This document shows, in pieces, positions 27,851-36,322 of a stretch of DNA of 64,000 nt. Made by a program: the position numbers and the translations under genes. Below the pieces are notes generated by a model. That model searched no databases. It was not told the origin of the DNA and was given only the letters and a program-made list of their open reading frames with translations. Location of the stretch: contig CAYGAG010000006.1 in NCBI GenBank assembly GCA_964347765.1, forward strand, positions 15,469 to 79,468. The letters are read 5' to 3'. The stretch's first letter is position 1. Each line of letters begins with the position of its first letter. The stretch is from CAYGAG01 sp964347765 (GTDB lineage Archaea > Thermoproteota > Bathyarchaeia > Bathyarchaeales > Bathycorpusculaceae).

Positions 27851-28411
27851 CTAAAAGTAAAGAAGTTTCTTCGTTGAGATCAGCAGGGTTGCTATGACCA
27901 AGGCTGAATCGATGTATTCGCCTCTAAGTACCTTCTCTAGCACCTTCTCAAAATCTACGAGATCAATGTCCATTATCTCACTCGAATCAAAACTACCCTT
28001 CAGCTTGAGAGATTTCGTGAAGAATATCTCAACAGTGCCTCCCATAGTGCCAGGGGCCCAGCTGAATCTTCCAATCCACTTGAGCCTTTCAGCAGTGTGG
28101 CCAGTTTCTTCCTCCAACTCCCTCAGTGCTGCTTCCTCGGGCGTCTCGCCGTCCTCCATCCCTCCGGCTGGTAAGTCATGGATTATCTTGTGGAAGGGAT
28201 GCCTATACTGCTTCGTAAGAATCATCTTGTTGTCCTCTGTGAAGGCTGCCACAGCTACAGCGCCAGGTTCATCACCTGTACCTGGATGGTAGACCCATTC
28301 ACGCGTTGAGCCATCTGCGAACTCGAGAACATCCTCAATGATACGTCTGCCATGCTTATCATAAACTATCCTGGAATCTACTACCTTGACGCTTTCAAAC
28401 TTTCCAGCCAA
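27851..28411 (-). CDS. Nudix hydrolase (ADP-ribose pyrophosphatase type)
   Basis: 186 residues from a TTG at 28411 preceded by GGTGGAG. The open frame continues upstream to 28609, but that part is unlike the family. The Nudix box is complete (G--EDGETPEEAALRELEEETG), with the metal-binding REL-EE. A conserved LTKQYRHPF strand precedes it, as in ADP-ribose pyrophosphatases, which split ADP-ribose to AMP and ribose 5-phosphate. A macro domain protein at 48344 also handles ADP-ribose derivatives. Confidence 0.85.
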   Translation of the reverse strand: MAGKFESVKVVDSRIVYDKHGRRIIEDVLEFADGSTREWVYHPGTGDEPGAVAVAAFTEDNKMILTKQYRHPFHKIIHDLPAGGMEDGETPEEAALRELEEETGHTAERLKWIGRFSWAPGTMGGTVEIFFTKSLKLKGSFDSSEIMDIDLVDFEKVLEKVLRGEYIDSALVIATLLISTKKLLYF

Positions 28412-28680
28412 ACTCTCTCCACCGCTCTCAGATACTCCCTTTCCTCTAATATCATTTCTTAACGAACCACGCCGAAAGACACATACGCTGGCGCATAGTA
28501 AGCAGTGCCAATACTCTATAGAAGTTTTTAGTGTATGTGGGGGTTCTTTCAGACACATACACTTTTGCCAAGCCGGATTCAAATTAAGCCAGATGCTGCC
28601 GTGCTCCATCAGAATTTAAGGAATGTGAGACAAACAGCCAAGCGCGTGCTGTAGTTGCACTTTTCACTGTTTTGGTCTTC

Positions 28681-31414
28681 TTATGTGCGCGGGAAAAAGG
28701 GATGAGTCCAGCCGATCCAACCGAATTTCCTAGCGGTATTTCCTATGTCTTTCATGTCAACTATGTAATCGTTGTTGATGTCTCCGATCCCCATATACCA
28801 TCTCGGATGTCCAGGGTAGGCTCCAAATGCTCTAGCTACTTGTGCTATGTCTTTCATGTCGATCTTGAAATCTGGAGTTGGTAGCTGGAATTTGTAGGGA
28901 TATTCTGTTAGACCTAAGTCGTCATAGAGGTTGCTTCCCGCAATGTCAGGACCATCGAAATAGGGAATGATATCCTTGTATAAACCAAACCATCCGTCCT
29001 TGTAAGTGATGATTGTACCATAGAATGCATGTGTCCAGCTGTATACGCCTTCAAATTCCGTTGGTAATGTGACGTTGACTTCGACACTAGTAGTTCTGAA
29101 TAGTGTGATTTCGCCTATCCATGAATGTGTCCAGTTTGCTTCGGTAGTTATTACGGTATCTCGGAATTCTATTGTTGTTTCATTTGGATATGTGATGGAT
29201 ATATCCCCTGTTATTGGTTGATCGTACAAGTTGTAGACTTTGTAATCAACTCTGTATGGTTGTGTGTAGTAATCTATCTTTGCGCTTCTTGTTCCGTTAA
29301 CCATTGCTTCGGCTATTATCGGATGATGTCTGTAGTATCCTTTCGGCGAGGTGACTGGTGTGCTACCGGGCAGATTTGTTTGCACTGTGTCGTCGGGACG
29401 ATTGGCTACTAACAGAACGTGACTGCCTTCGACGTATTCTTCTAGCCTCCATGGACCTGATCCAATCAGATTGGGGTCTGGTGCAAAGCCTGACATGACA
29501 TCTCCAGGCGCGGTTTCTATAAGCGGTTTCCATATGTGTTTGGGTAGGATGATTGTACTGCTAGCCCGTCCCCATAACCACATGCTCTGCTGAGAGAACA
29601 GTAATTCAAAGTTATATGCATCGTAAAGCTTGATGTCCAATATTTCCTCCCAGTGCCACCATGGAGGAGGCGGTATGCCCTGCTCTCTCAGTAATTGCTC
29701 AAGTTCCACCCAAGTGAAATATACATCTGCTGTTGTTAGAGGTGTGCCGTCGTGCCATGTTATATCAGGTCTCAGCTTCAGCCTAATCTTTGTGCATTCC
29801 CCATTGAGGGGATGAGTGTATGTGCTTATCTGAAAGTCTTCTGCTAGCCACGGGATGAACTCGGCTAGATTATACGGATTACGCTGGATCAGAGGTTCGT
29901 AGATCAAGCTGAGTACATTCCAATCCCAAAACCATTCAGCGGAAACCGGGTTTAACATCGTAAGTTCTGGCGTCTTGAATCCCCAACGTATTGTCATGTT
30001 TTCCCCGTCACCGCGTATATGGCCTTGAGGATGCATGTTAAGGAAACTCCAGAAATTGTCGATTCCAACACCTGATACGTCGACTGCACCTTCCCAGTAT
30101 TGACCTCGATATTGATTTTCTCCGTCATCTGGAGTTATAGGTTGCCAAGTATTACCCCCTGTATAATAACGGCTTATGGCTTTGCTGCCAGCATAGGACC
30201 ATAGAGGCACTCCATAAGCATTTTCTGCGAATATCAGTTGGGCTAGTGTGGCATTTTTCAGTGCTTCTTCCTGCGTTTTGGCTTCTATTGTTCTGATGGC
30301 AGTTTCGCAGAACTCTTCATCTTTAACGCCTGCATAGTTGTAACAGAAGCCTGGATGCCAGTAGTAATCCCAACACCAGAGGATAAGATGGTCAGGGTCA
30401 ACACCAAACTGCCACCCTCCAATGTAGAGATGGAAATTCTTTTCTGACATCACATGTTGATATATATCCACCGGGTGTAGCCACATACGGTTGACTCTGA
30501 TTTGAACGGTGTCGAGTTCATCTGCCAAGAAATTGGCAAATGCCGACCTTCTTTCATCATCTGTTCTCATCGGGNNNNNNNNNNNNNNNNNNNNNNNNNN
30601 NNNNNNNNNNNNNNNNNNNNNNNNNNNNNNNNNNNNNNNNNNNNNNNNNNNNNNNNNNNNNNNNNNNNNNNNNNTCTGTTCTCATCGGGAATTTCAGTTC
30701 AAGATATTCATCTGGTTGTTCTATACTATCATTGTTGCGATCCCAGAATCTCCAACCCGTCGTGGAGTTGACCGGAAAACCACCTGCATCAAGTAAGGTT
30801 TCAGCTGCCGCACGACCGTAAGGATATGTTATGTTTTCTAAAGCTCCTTCAGGTCTAATATCTGGGTGTCTATAACCTTGATGCGGCACGATTGTGTAAA
30901 GAGGCTCGTAGAATCCCTCTCCTATGATTGTATCTAACTGGCTTCTATCGACGAGGTGAGCTATAGCCTGTCTCATCTCTTTAACGCTTGTGGGATTTGG
31001 ATAGACCGGATTAGGATAGCTTGGATCTGGTGGATTACCTAAGTGTTCGTTGTTATTGTTGTTGATATCCAAGATTATGAGACTTAATTCTGAACCATAG
31101 AAAACCGTGTTGATCGTTTCGTTGTATGGAAGTCCTGTGGCAGGATTAGCCGTGTTGCTAGTGAACAGATCATAGTATTCTTTTGACAATGGCCAATCAG
31201 TGATATCGATTTCTCCATTCGCAAGCGCATACCATTCAGCTGTTTCGTTCTCAAGTTTGATGAGTAGTCTGTCTGCTCTAGGTCCGAACTTCTGGAATTT
31301 TGTGTCGTCTGATGTCCCATCGTTGTATGTCCAAGATTTGATCGGCTGGATGTTGAACGTTAGCATCAAAAGCAACGATATCGCTAGAATTATTCCAATG
31401 TTTCTCCTTTTCAA
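28681..31414 (-). CDS. Family 5 solute-binding protein with C-terminal dockerin-like repeats, interrupted by an assembly gap
   Basis: The first part (31414-30675) has a signal peptide and the start of an SBP_bac_5 (peptide/nickel-type) domain; the second (30574-28681) continues it, with ILWCWDYYWHPGFCYNY and RPDITWHDGTPLTTADVYFTW. The ends of the two contigs share 15 bases (30560-30574 and 30675-30689). Joining on them keeps the frame and gives LKFPMRTDDERRSAFANF, an 872-residue protein. After the SBP domain comes an Ig-like region and then two dockerin-like repeats (DMKDIAQVARAFG and DMKDIGNTARKFG). The usual lipid or membrane anchor is absent, so the tail may attach it to the surface. No ABC permease is next to it. 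Confidence 0.85.
30575..30674. other. Run of 100 Ns (scaffold gap)
   Basis: Exactly 100 Ns, the common default for unknown gap length. The flanking 15 bases are identical, so the true gap may be minus 15 bases and no sequence may be missing. Confidence 0.95.
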
Positions 31415-31460
31415 TTCTCTTCTCCCCCTTTCTAATCAACGCGTGTCAAAGACTTCTTTT

Positions 31461-31550
31461 TTCAGTCTTTTTGACTGAATTTAATAGTATATCTAAGGAT
31501 CATTAAAGATTTTATAAATAAAGACTATATAAATATTGGCGTGCGCCAAT
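31461..31550. promoter_or_regulatory. Promoter of the solute-binding protein with two inverted repeats
   Basis: For the minus-strand gene starting at 31414, a TATA-like TTTATAAAATC lies at about 31510-31520. A perfect repeat TTCAGTC (31461-31467) / GACTGAA (31473-31479) lies just after the expected start of transcription. A second palindrome, ATTGGCG (31535-31541) / CGCCAAT (31544-31550), lies just upstream of the TATA box. The positions suit a repressor site and an activator site. No gene is supported in 31551-31719. Confidence 0.45.
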
Positions 31551-31719
31551 GAAATTCTGAGCGTGCGCTCCATACATTATGGGTTAGATATCTGCAGTTC
31601 ATTGAAAGGCAAACGGCCTGCTCTTGGAAATATACCTCTTTCCCACTGTAGACAAGAGACACAAAAGGTTCTGTCTTTGGACAGCATAGACTCTGCATAT
31701 TTCTGCATCAAGTTGGATG

Positions 31720-33030
31720 TCAGACTACATCTGGATTTCCTATCTCTTCTACCACTCTTTTGATTTCTAGGGTCTTCTGTTCTCTCTTCTTTAGGTCTCT
31801 TACGACAACGTTTCCTTTCTTCTGTTCTTCTTTTCCCACAATTACCGCGTAATCCATATTTCGCCTGTCGGCGTCTTGCAAAGCGCTACCTATTCTTCGT
31901 CCCATGACCTCAAATTCAACAGAAATACGAGCATTTCTAAGCATTTGAGAGATCTCTAGAGCTTCTTCCTTCATCTCCTCACCAACCGGAATAACCATGA
32001 CTTTCTTTCTCTCATTCGCTTTTATCGGTCTTCTCTGTTTCTCCATTGCTATCATGATTCTATCCAGTCCATGCGCGACACCTACCGCTGGTGTGGATTT
32101 GCCTCCAAACAACTCAATAAGTTTGTCGTATCTTCCTCCGCCGCCTAACGCCACATCCATCTCTGAGACATATATCTCGAAGACCATCCCAGTGTAATAC
32201 TCCAGCCCTCGGGCGAAACCTGCATCAACGAAGATTTCGGTATTCTCCTCGCATTTCACAACTAATCTCAGTATTTCCTGAAGGTTCTGTACGGCGAGAC
32301 TGGCCTCTTCGTATTCTTCGACTCTTTTCTTCATTGAGTTTAGGATCTCGGACACTTCCCTACCTTTGACTTCAATCAGATCTTCAAGAGTAGCAAGGCA
32401 CTTGCGGGAAGCATCAGCTCTTTCAACAATCTTTAGGGCGTCATTGTACTCTCTTTTGTCCATCAAATGCATGATCTGGTTCTGAAGTCTCTCATCAATA
32501 TTCTCTTGGTTCAGTATTCCTCTTAGGACTCCTACATGACCAACTTTGAAGAGACAGTTCTCCAATCCCGCGATAGATATCAAGCTGTTGGTGAGCATAA
32601 TCGTCTCAGCGTCGGCCTCAGGATTGCTTGAACCCATCAACTCATAATTTGATTGCCAAAACTCTCTGAAGCGGCCCTGTTGCGGCTCGTCGTACCTGTA
32701 CAGACTTCCAGCACAGAATATCCTAAGAGGCTTAGGCTCGTTTTTCAACGTATGTGCGACCAATCTGGCCACCGAAGCTGTAAACTCTGGTCTCAAAGCC
32801 ACTCTCCGCCCGCCCAAATCTTTGAAAGCGTACATTCTGGAACGAATCTCTTCACCTGCTTTTTCAGCCAAAAGCTTGTACGACTCTAAAATGGGCGTTA
32901 TTATCTCCTGGTATCTATAAAGCTGAGCCACCGTTCTGGCTCCAGCTTCCAGATATCTCATCCTCTGAGCCTCTTCAGGCAAGAAGTCTCTCATTCCTCG
33001 GACTCTTCTGAACTTCGACAATTTCAACAT
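31720..33030 (-). CDS. hisS: Histidyl-tRNA synthetase
   Basis: 436 residues, class II. The N-terminus FRRVRGMRDFLPEEAQRMR, motif 2 region FCAGSLYRYDEPQQGRFREFWQSNYE, the histidine-binding GLEYYTGMVFE and motif 3 VGVAHGLDRIM are all present. The C-terminal anticodon-binding domain (residues ~340-436) is complete. Last gene of an operon: EndA stops 4 bases before its start, and MtnA precedes EndA. Confidence 0.97.
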   Translation of the reverse strand: MLKLSKFRRVRGMRDFLPEEAQRMRYLEAGARTVAQLYRYQEIITPILESYKLLAEKAGEEIRSRMYAFKDLGGRRVALRPEFTASVARLVAHTLKNEPKPLRIFCAGSLYRYDEPQQGRFREFWQSNYELMGSSNPEADAETIMLTNSLISIAGLENCLFKVGHVGVLRGILNQENIDERLQNQIMHLMDKREYNDALKIVERADASRKCLATLEDLIEVKGREVSEILNSMKKRVEEYEEASLAVQNLQEILRLVVKCEENTEIFVDAGFARGLEYYTGMVFEIYVSEMDVALGGGGRYDKLIELFGGKSTPAVGVAHGLDRIMIAMEKQRRPIKANERKKVMVIPVGEEMKEEALEISQMLRNARISVEFEVMGRRIGSALQDADRRNMDYAVIVGKEEQKKGNVVVRDLKKREQKTLEIKRVVEEIGNPDVV

Positions 33031-33034
33031 CTCT

Positions 33035-33607
33035 CTACTTCAGAGTTAGCTGGGAAACTGAATAGTAAACTATTTCTCCTCTGCGATTCATAACTGCCAA
33101 AACTAACTCTTTTTTCAGACTTTGGCAGTGCTTCAAAACCTGAGTCAAATACCTCACAGTAACAGGTTTCCCTTCCTGCATGCTCAAAACCAAGAATTTC
33201 GCCGGGCTCTCTCTGTACTCCCCTCGATCGTAGACTCGAAAATCAACACCTAAACCAAAACCGCCTCGAACAACATAACCGCGACTTCTCAAATCACGAT
33301 ACGCCAAATATTTGACCCAAGCGTCTTCCTCAGCACTTTCATAACGCTGCAGGAGGCTCTGAAAATCCATCTTCTTATTATTCCTGTATTTGACTTCCAG
33401 TGTCTCCTTTCCCAAAAGATACAAAGATTCATAGAAAGCAAGCAGAAGCTCATGATCATCGGCGACTCCGTACCCTTTCGAAGAAAGCTCATCTATACTC
33501 TCCTTTTCCTGAATTCTTATGCCTTTTTCCGTGAAGAGACCGTTGATCCGAAACTCAGCGTTAACAGTTGATCGTTTCTCATTGTTCTTCATTGAAACCC
33601 TTAACAA
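33035..33607 (-). CDS. endA: tRNA-splicing endonuclease subunit (EndA family) lacking the catalytic His
   Basis: 190 residues with the N-terminal and C-terminal EndA domains. The C-terminal half has YLAYRDLRSRGYVVRGGFG, then FRVYDRG (the catalytic Tyr), and ELVLAVMNRRGEIVYYSV (with KKEL holding the usual Lys). Between them the family has HS-YLV or HAP-; here the stretch is ESPAKFLVL with no His. So two of three catalytic residues can be aligned and one cannot. It may be a structural subunit of a heteromeric enzyme, with another subunit elsewhere, or act with altered chemistry. Operon with MtnA and HisRS. A tRNA-Arg with two introns lies 2 kb away. Confidence 0.85.
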   Translation of the reverse strand: MLRVSMKNNEKRSTVNAEFRINGLFTEKGIRIQEKESIDELSSKGYGVADDHELLLAFYESLYLLGKETLEVKYRNNKKMDFQSLLQRYESAEEDAWVKYLAYRDLRSRGYVVRGGFGLGVDFRVYDRGEYRESPAKFLVLSMQEGKPVTVRYLTQVLKHCQSLKKELVLAVMNRRGEIVYYSVSQLTLK

Positions 33608-33624
33608 AGATGAACTCCTATCCT

Positions 33625-34641
33625 TTATAAGCTGTCAAACGTGGCGAAATCATTTTCACGCAAGATGCCGTCTTCACAGATAATTGCTGTAACATATTCT
33701 AGTGGCGTGATATCAAAGGCGGGATTCATAACATCCACTGTCTGAGGAGCGATCCTCTGTGAGCCAACATTTGTAACCTCTTCTGGCGACCTCTCCTCAA
33801 TAACGACCTTTGCTGATGTTTTCTCTAAGTCAAAAGTGGATTTGGGAGCTGCCACGAAAAACGGAATCTCATGCTCCTTTGCCAGCACAGCGATACCGTA
33901 AGTTCCAATCTTGTTGAAAACTGCATCCTTAACCACCCTATCCGCTCCTACGACAACTTTGCTGACTAGATGTCTATACATCACATAGCCTACCATATTA
34001 TCTGTGATCAGCGATACGGGTATGCCGTCTCTTTTGAGCTCGTAGGTCGTCAGCCTTGCCCCCTGCAATTTCGGCCGCGTCTCGGTTGCGATAACCTTTA
34101 TCTTTTTTCCTTCTTGCCAAGCAGTTCTTACGATCCCTAAGGCTGTGCCATACTCTACAGTTGCCAAGGAACCTGCATTGCAATGGGTCAACACAACATC
34201 GCCATCATGAACGAGTGCAGCTCCATGCTTACCTATCAACCGGTTCAGCTTTACATCCTCTTCCGCGATTTTTTCAGCCTCTTCTACTACCAATGCAGCG
34301 AGATCGCTAGCATTTCCTGAGAAATCTTTCGTCGCCTCTAGGATTCTGTCCAGAGCCCAAGAAAGATTGACAGCCGTAGGCCTCGTTCGTCTCAAAAGCT
34401 CAGCAGCTTTCTTCAACTCTCCAATTAGTCTGTCCTTGCTACCTGCCTTTGAATAGTAGGCGACCAAAGCCATCCCAAAAGCTCCAACTGCTCCCAAAAG
34501 CGGTGCTCCCCTCACCCTCATATCTCTGATTGCCTCGGAAATTTCACTGATATTTTTCATCTCAAAAGTCACAAGATCATGTGGAAGCCTAGTCTGGTCT
34601 ATTGTTGAAACTATCCCATTACGCCACTCTATCGTTCTCAT
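33625..34641 (-). CDS. mtnA: S-methyl-5-thioribose-1-phosphate isomerase family (MtnA-like)
   Basis: 338 residues of the eIF2B/MtnA family. MtnA-type signatures are RGAPLLGAVGAFGMAL, HCNAGSLATVEYGTALG (catalytic Cys), ETRPKLQGARLT and VGADRVVKDAVFNKIGTY (catalytic Asp). It isomerises methylthioribose 1-phosphate in methionine salvage; in archaea related enzymes act on ribose 1,5-bisphosphate, and sequence alone does not separate these fully, though the NKIGTY region fits MtnA. First gene of an operon with EndA and HisRS. Confidence 0.87.
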   Translation of the reverse strand: MRTIEWRNGIVSTIDQTRLPHDLVTFEMKNISEISEAIRDMRVRGAPLLGAVGAFGMALVAYYSKAGSKDRLIGELKKAAELLRRTRPTAVNLSWALDRILEATKDFSGNASDLAALVVEEAEKIAEEDVKLNRLIGKHGAALVHDGDVVLTHCNAGSLATVEYGTALGIVRTAWQEGKKIKVIATETRPKLQGARLTTYELKRDGIPVSLITDNMVGYVMYRHLVSKVVVGADRVVKDAVFNKIGTYGIAVLAKEHEIPFFVAAPKSTFDLEKTSAKVVIEERSPEEVTNVGSQRIAPQTVDVMNPAFDITPLEYVTAIICEDGILRENDFATFDSL

Positions 34642-34854
34642 AGAACCGCCACAGCAAACCGTTCAACGCAGTATAATGTATAAAGCTTGTCAGAAAACGT
34701 GGAAGTGAACATGTGAAAGTACATGAAATTCTAAGCAAGCTATGCTTGAAACACGATTCAGCAATTTTGATTCTGCAGCTGTTCTCGTATAGTGCTCATA
34801 CGCAAAAGAATTGTGAAAACGAAGATGTTGCTGCTCATTAATTCTGAACTTAGT

Positions 34855-35589
34855 CTATGGCTCCTTGACATAGGTTATGACTTCTATTGGGCATCTTTCT
34901 GAGAGTGCCAGATTCGTCTTCCATTCGTCCCCCACAGCGATTAGCGAGAAGACCCCAGATATTTCGGCTCTTGCTTTTCGAACTAGCTCAACCAAAGCAG
35001 CTTGTGTCTCTCCCGTCTTGACCATGTCGTCCACTATCAGAACGCTGTCTCTCTTCCTGATCTCGCCTTTAGGGATGTAAAGAGTTACAGTGACCCCTGA
35101 ATTTCTGAGCGCATACGTTTCTTCCAGAAAAGCTTTGACGCCAACCTCCTTGCTTCTCTTAGCTATAACAAGGTTGACTCCCAGAGAGCTGGCCACCATT
35201 GTGGCCAAAGGAATTCCATCCACTGCAGCTGTGAGAATCCTTGTTACGCGTTTTCCAGCGAAATTGGCTAGCGCTCGGTTGGCTGCTTGCTTCAGGATGT
35301 TAGAATCTCCTATGATTCCTGTGTTGTCGAAATATCCGTCTTCGTTAAACTTTATTCTGTTCCGAAGCTCCCTCTCCAACCCGACTATTTTCGTCAATAT
35401 TTTCCAGAGATGCTTCGCCCTGTCAATATTCGGCAGCACGTGTCCCTTAGCATATCTACTCAACACGGTGACCGGTAGACCAGTCTTAGAAGACAACTCC
35501 CGGTAAGTTATGTTTCTCTTGTACTTTGCAGTTCTAAGCAGCTCAATAGTCATAAGCCGAAGTTTCAACTCTTCTGCGTGTGTGCTCAT
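34855..35589 (-). CDS. GfcR-like HTH/phosphoribosyltransferase regulator
   Basis: 244 residues from the ATG at 35589, which follows GGGGAGG; a further ATG at 35610 is inside the upstream TATATAAA sequence. The N-terminus has an HTH (NITYRELSSKTGLPVTVLSRYAKG). The rest is a type I phosphoribosyltransferase with the PRPP loop VLIVDDMVKTGET and a preceding AAVDGIPLAT. In haloarchaea, GfcR of this layout controls glycolytic genes; the fusion to orotate PRTase-like domain suggests PRPP sensing. It lies alone, 213 bases upstream of mtnA. Confidence 0.83.
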   Translation of the reverse strand: MSTHAEELKLRLMTIELLRTAKYKRNITYRELSSKTGLPVTVLSRYAKGHVLPNIDRAKHLWKILTKIVGLERELRNRIKFNEDGYFDNTGIIGDSNILKQAANRALANFAGKRVTRILTAAVDGIPLATMVASSLGVNLVIAKRSKEVGVKAFLEETYALRNSGVTVTLYIPKGEIRKRDSVLIVDDMVKTGETQAALVELVRKARAEISGVFSLIAVGDEWKTNLALSERCPIEVITYVKEP

Positions 35590-35689
35590 AACCCTCCCCT
35601 TTATATACATTCACAAGTCAAACAGTGCGATGCTTACCCTTTATTATTGCAATACGCATTTATAATTTCCGTTCCTGCATTTAATGTGA

Positions 35690-35796
35690 TGGCGGGTCCG
35701 CTGGGATTTGAACCCAGGATCTTCGGCTCTCCTCAGATGCGTTTAGAAGGCCGACGCGCTGTCTGGGCTGTGCTATCCATGCTGCGCCACGGACCC
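35690..35796 (-). tRNA. tRNA-Arg (TCT) with two introns, CCA encoded
   Basis: The mature molecule can be drawn on the minus strand: acceptor GGGTCCG/CGGACCC, anticodon stem TCGGC/GCCGA, loop CTTCTAA (anticodon TCT), T-stem CTGGG/CCCAG, discriminator G and CCA. Two insertions must be removed. One of 15 bases at about 35729-35743 lies at the standard 37/38 site. The other, of 14 bases at about 35758-35771, lies in the 3' side of the D-stem; its exact ends can shift by two bases because of flanking GC. With both removed, the D-stem is GCGC/GCGC and the length 75 without CCA. Splicing would need the EndA enzyme. Confidence 0.9.
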
Positions 35797-35932
35797 ACAG
35801 TTTCCGATACATATTTGTCTGATATAGTCTTATCTATCAGTTTCTTTAATCAATAACTTCATATGCTTTCGTGTAAGCATATCCCCAAAGGTTTTAAAGC
35901 GCCAGTTAATCATATTACATTTGGAGAAGGGG

Positions 35933-36316
35933 ATGGCAAATTTGGAAAATCGATTTGGTGAAATTCCCATCCCATTAGTGAACTACATACATCTGATAAG
36001 ATATCGCAGAACGCCCTATTATGACATAGTGAAACACGTTCTGAAGGACATGGAAATGCATTACAAGGCAGCAGACCGTGGCTCAGGTACGATCTACACG
36101 ATCAATCCGAGAATGTTACAGGAAGAGATTGAGAAGAAGGTTGAAAGCGAAAAGCTGACCACCGTGAATATCTGCCGGACGATCCTAGCGCTTCTCTATG
36201 GAAGTGAACTTCAAAGGGAAGATGACTTCTACGTGACAACAACTAGCCGAGGTCGAAGGAACTACCACATCAAAGTGAACAATCGCACTCTGAACTCTCT
36301 GAATAGATTTGTCTAA
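35933..36316 (+). CDS. Small basic protein of unknown function
   Basis: 127 residues from the ATG at 35933, which has GGAGAAGGGG just before it; a TTG at 35921 lies inside that site. Pattern: helix-rich N-terminus (IPLVNYIHLIRYRRTPYYDIVKHVLKDMEMHY), a basic centre (KKVESEK, LTTVNICRTILALL) and a basic end (TTTSRGRRNYHIKVNN). This could be a winged-helix DNA-binding fold, but I cannot name a family. The stop lies 6 bases from the LeuRS stop on the other strand. Confidence 0.6.
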   Translation: MANLENRFGEIPIPLVNYIHLIRYRRTPYYDIVKHVLKDMEMHYKAADRGSGTIYTINPRMLQEEIEKKVESEKLTTVNICRTILALLYGSELQREDDFYVTTTSRGRRNYHIKVNNRTLNSLNRFV

Positions 36317-36322
36317 GGGACT

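Noticed and set aside
30502..30821. Plus-strand frames that cross the N run
   Set aside because: They are open only because Ns cannot encode stop codons, and they shadow the minus-strand binding protein.
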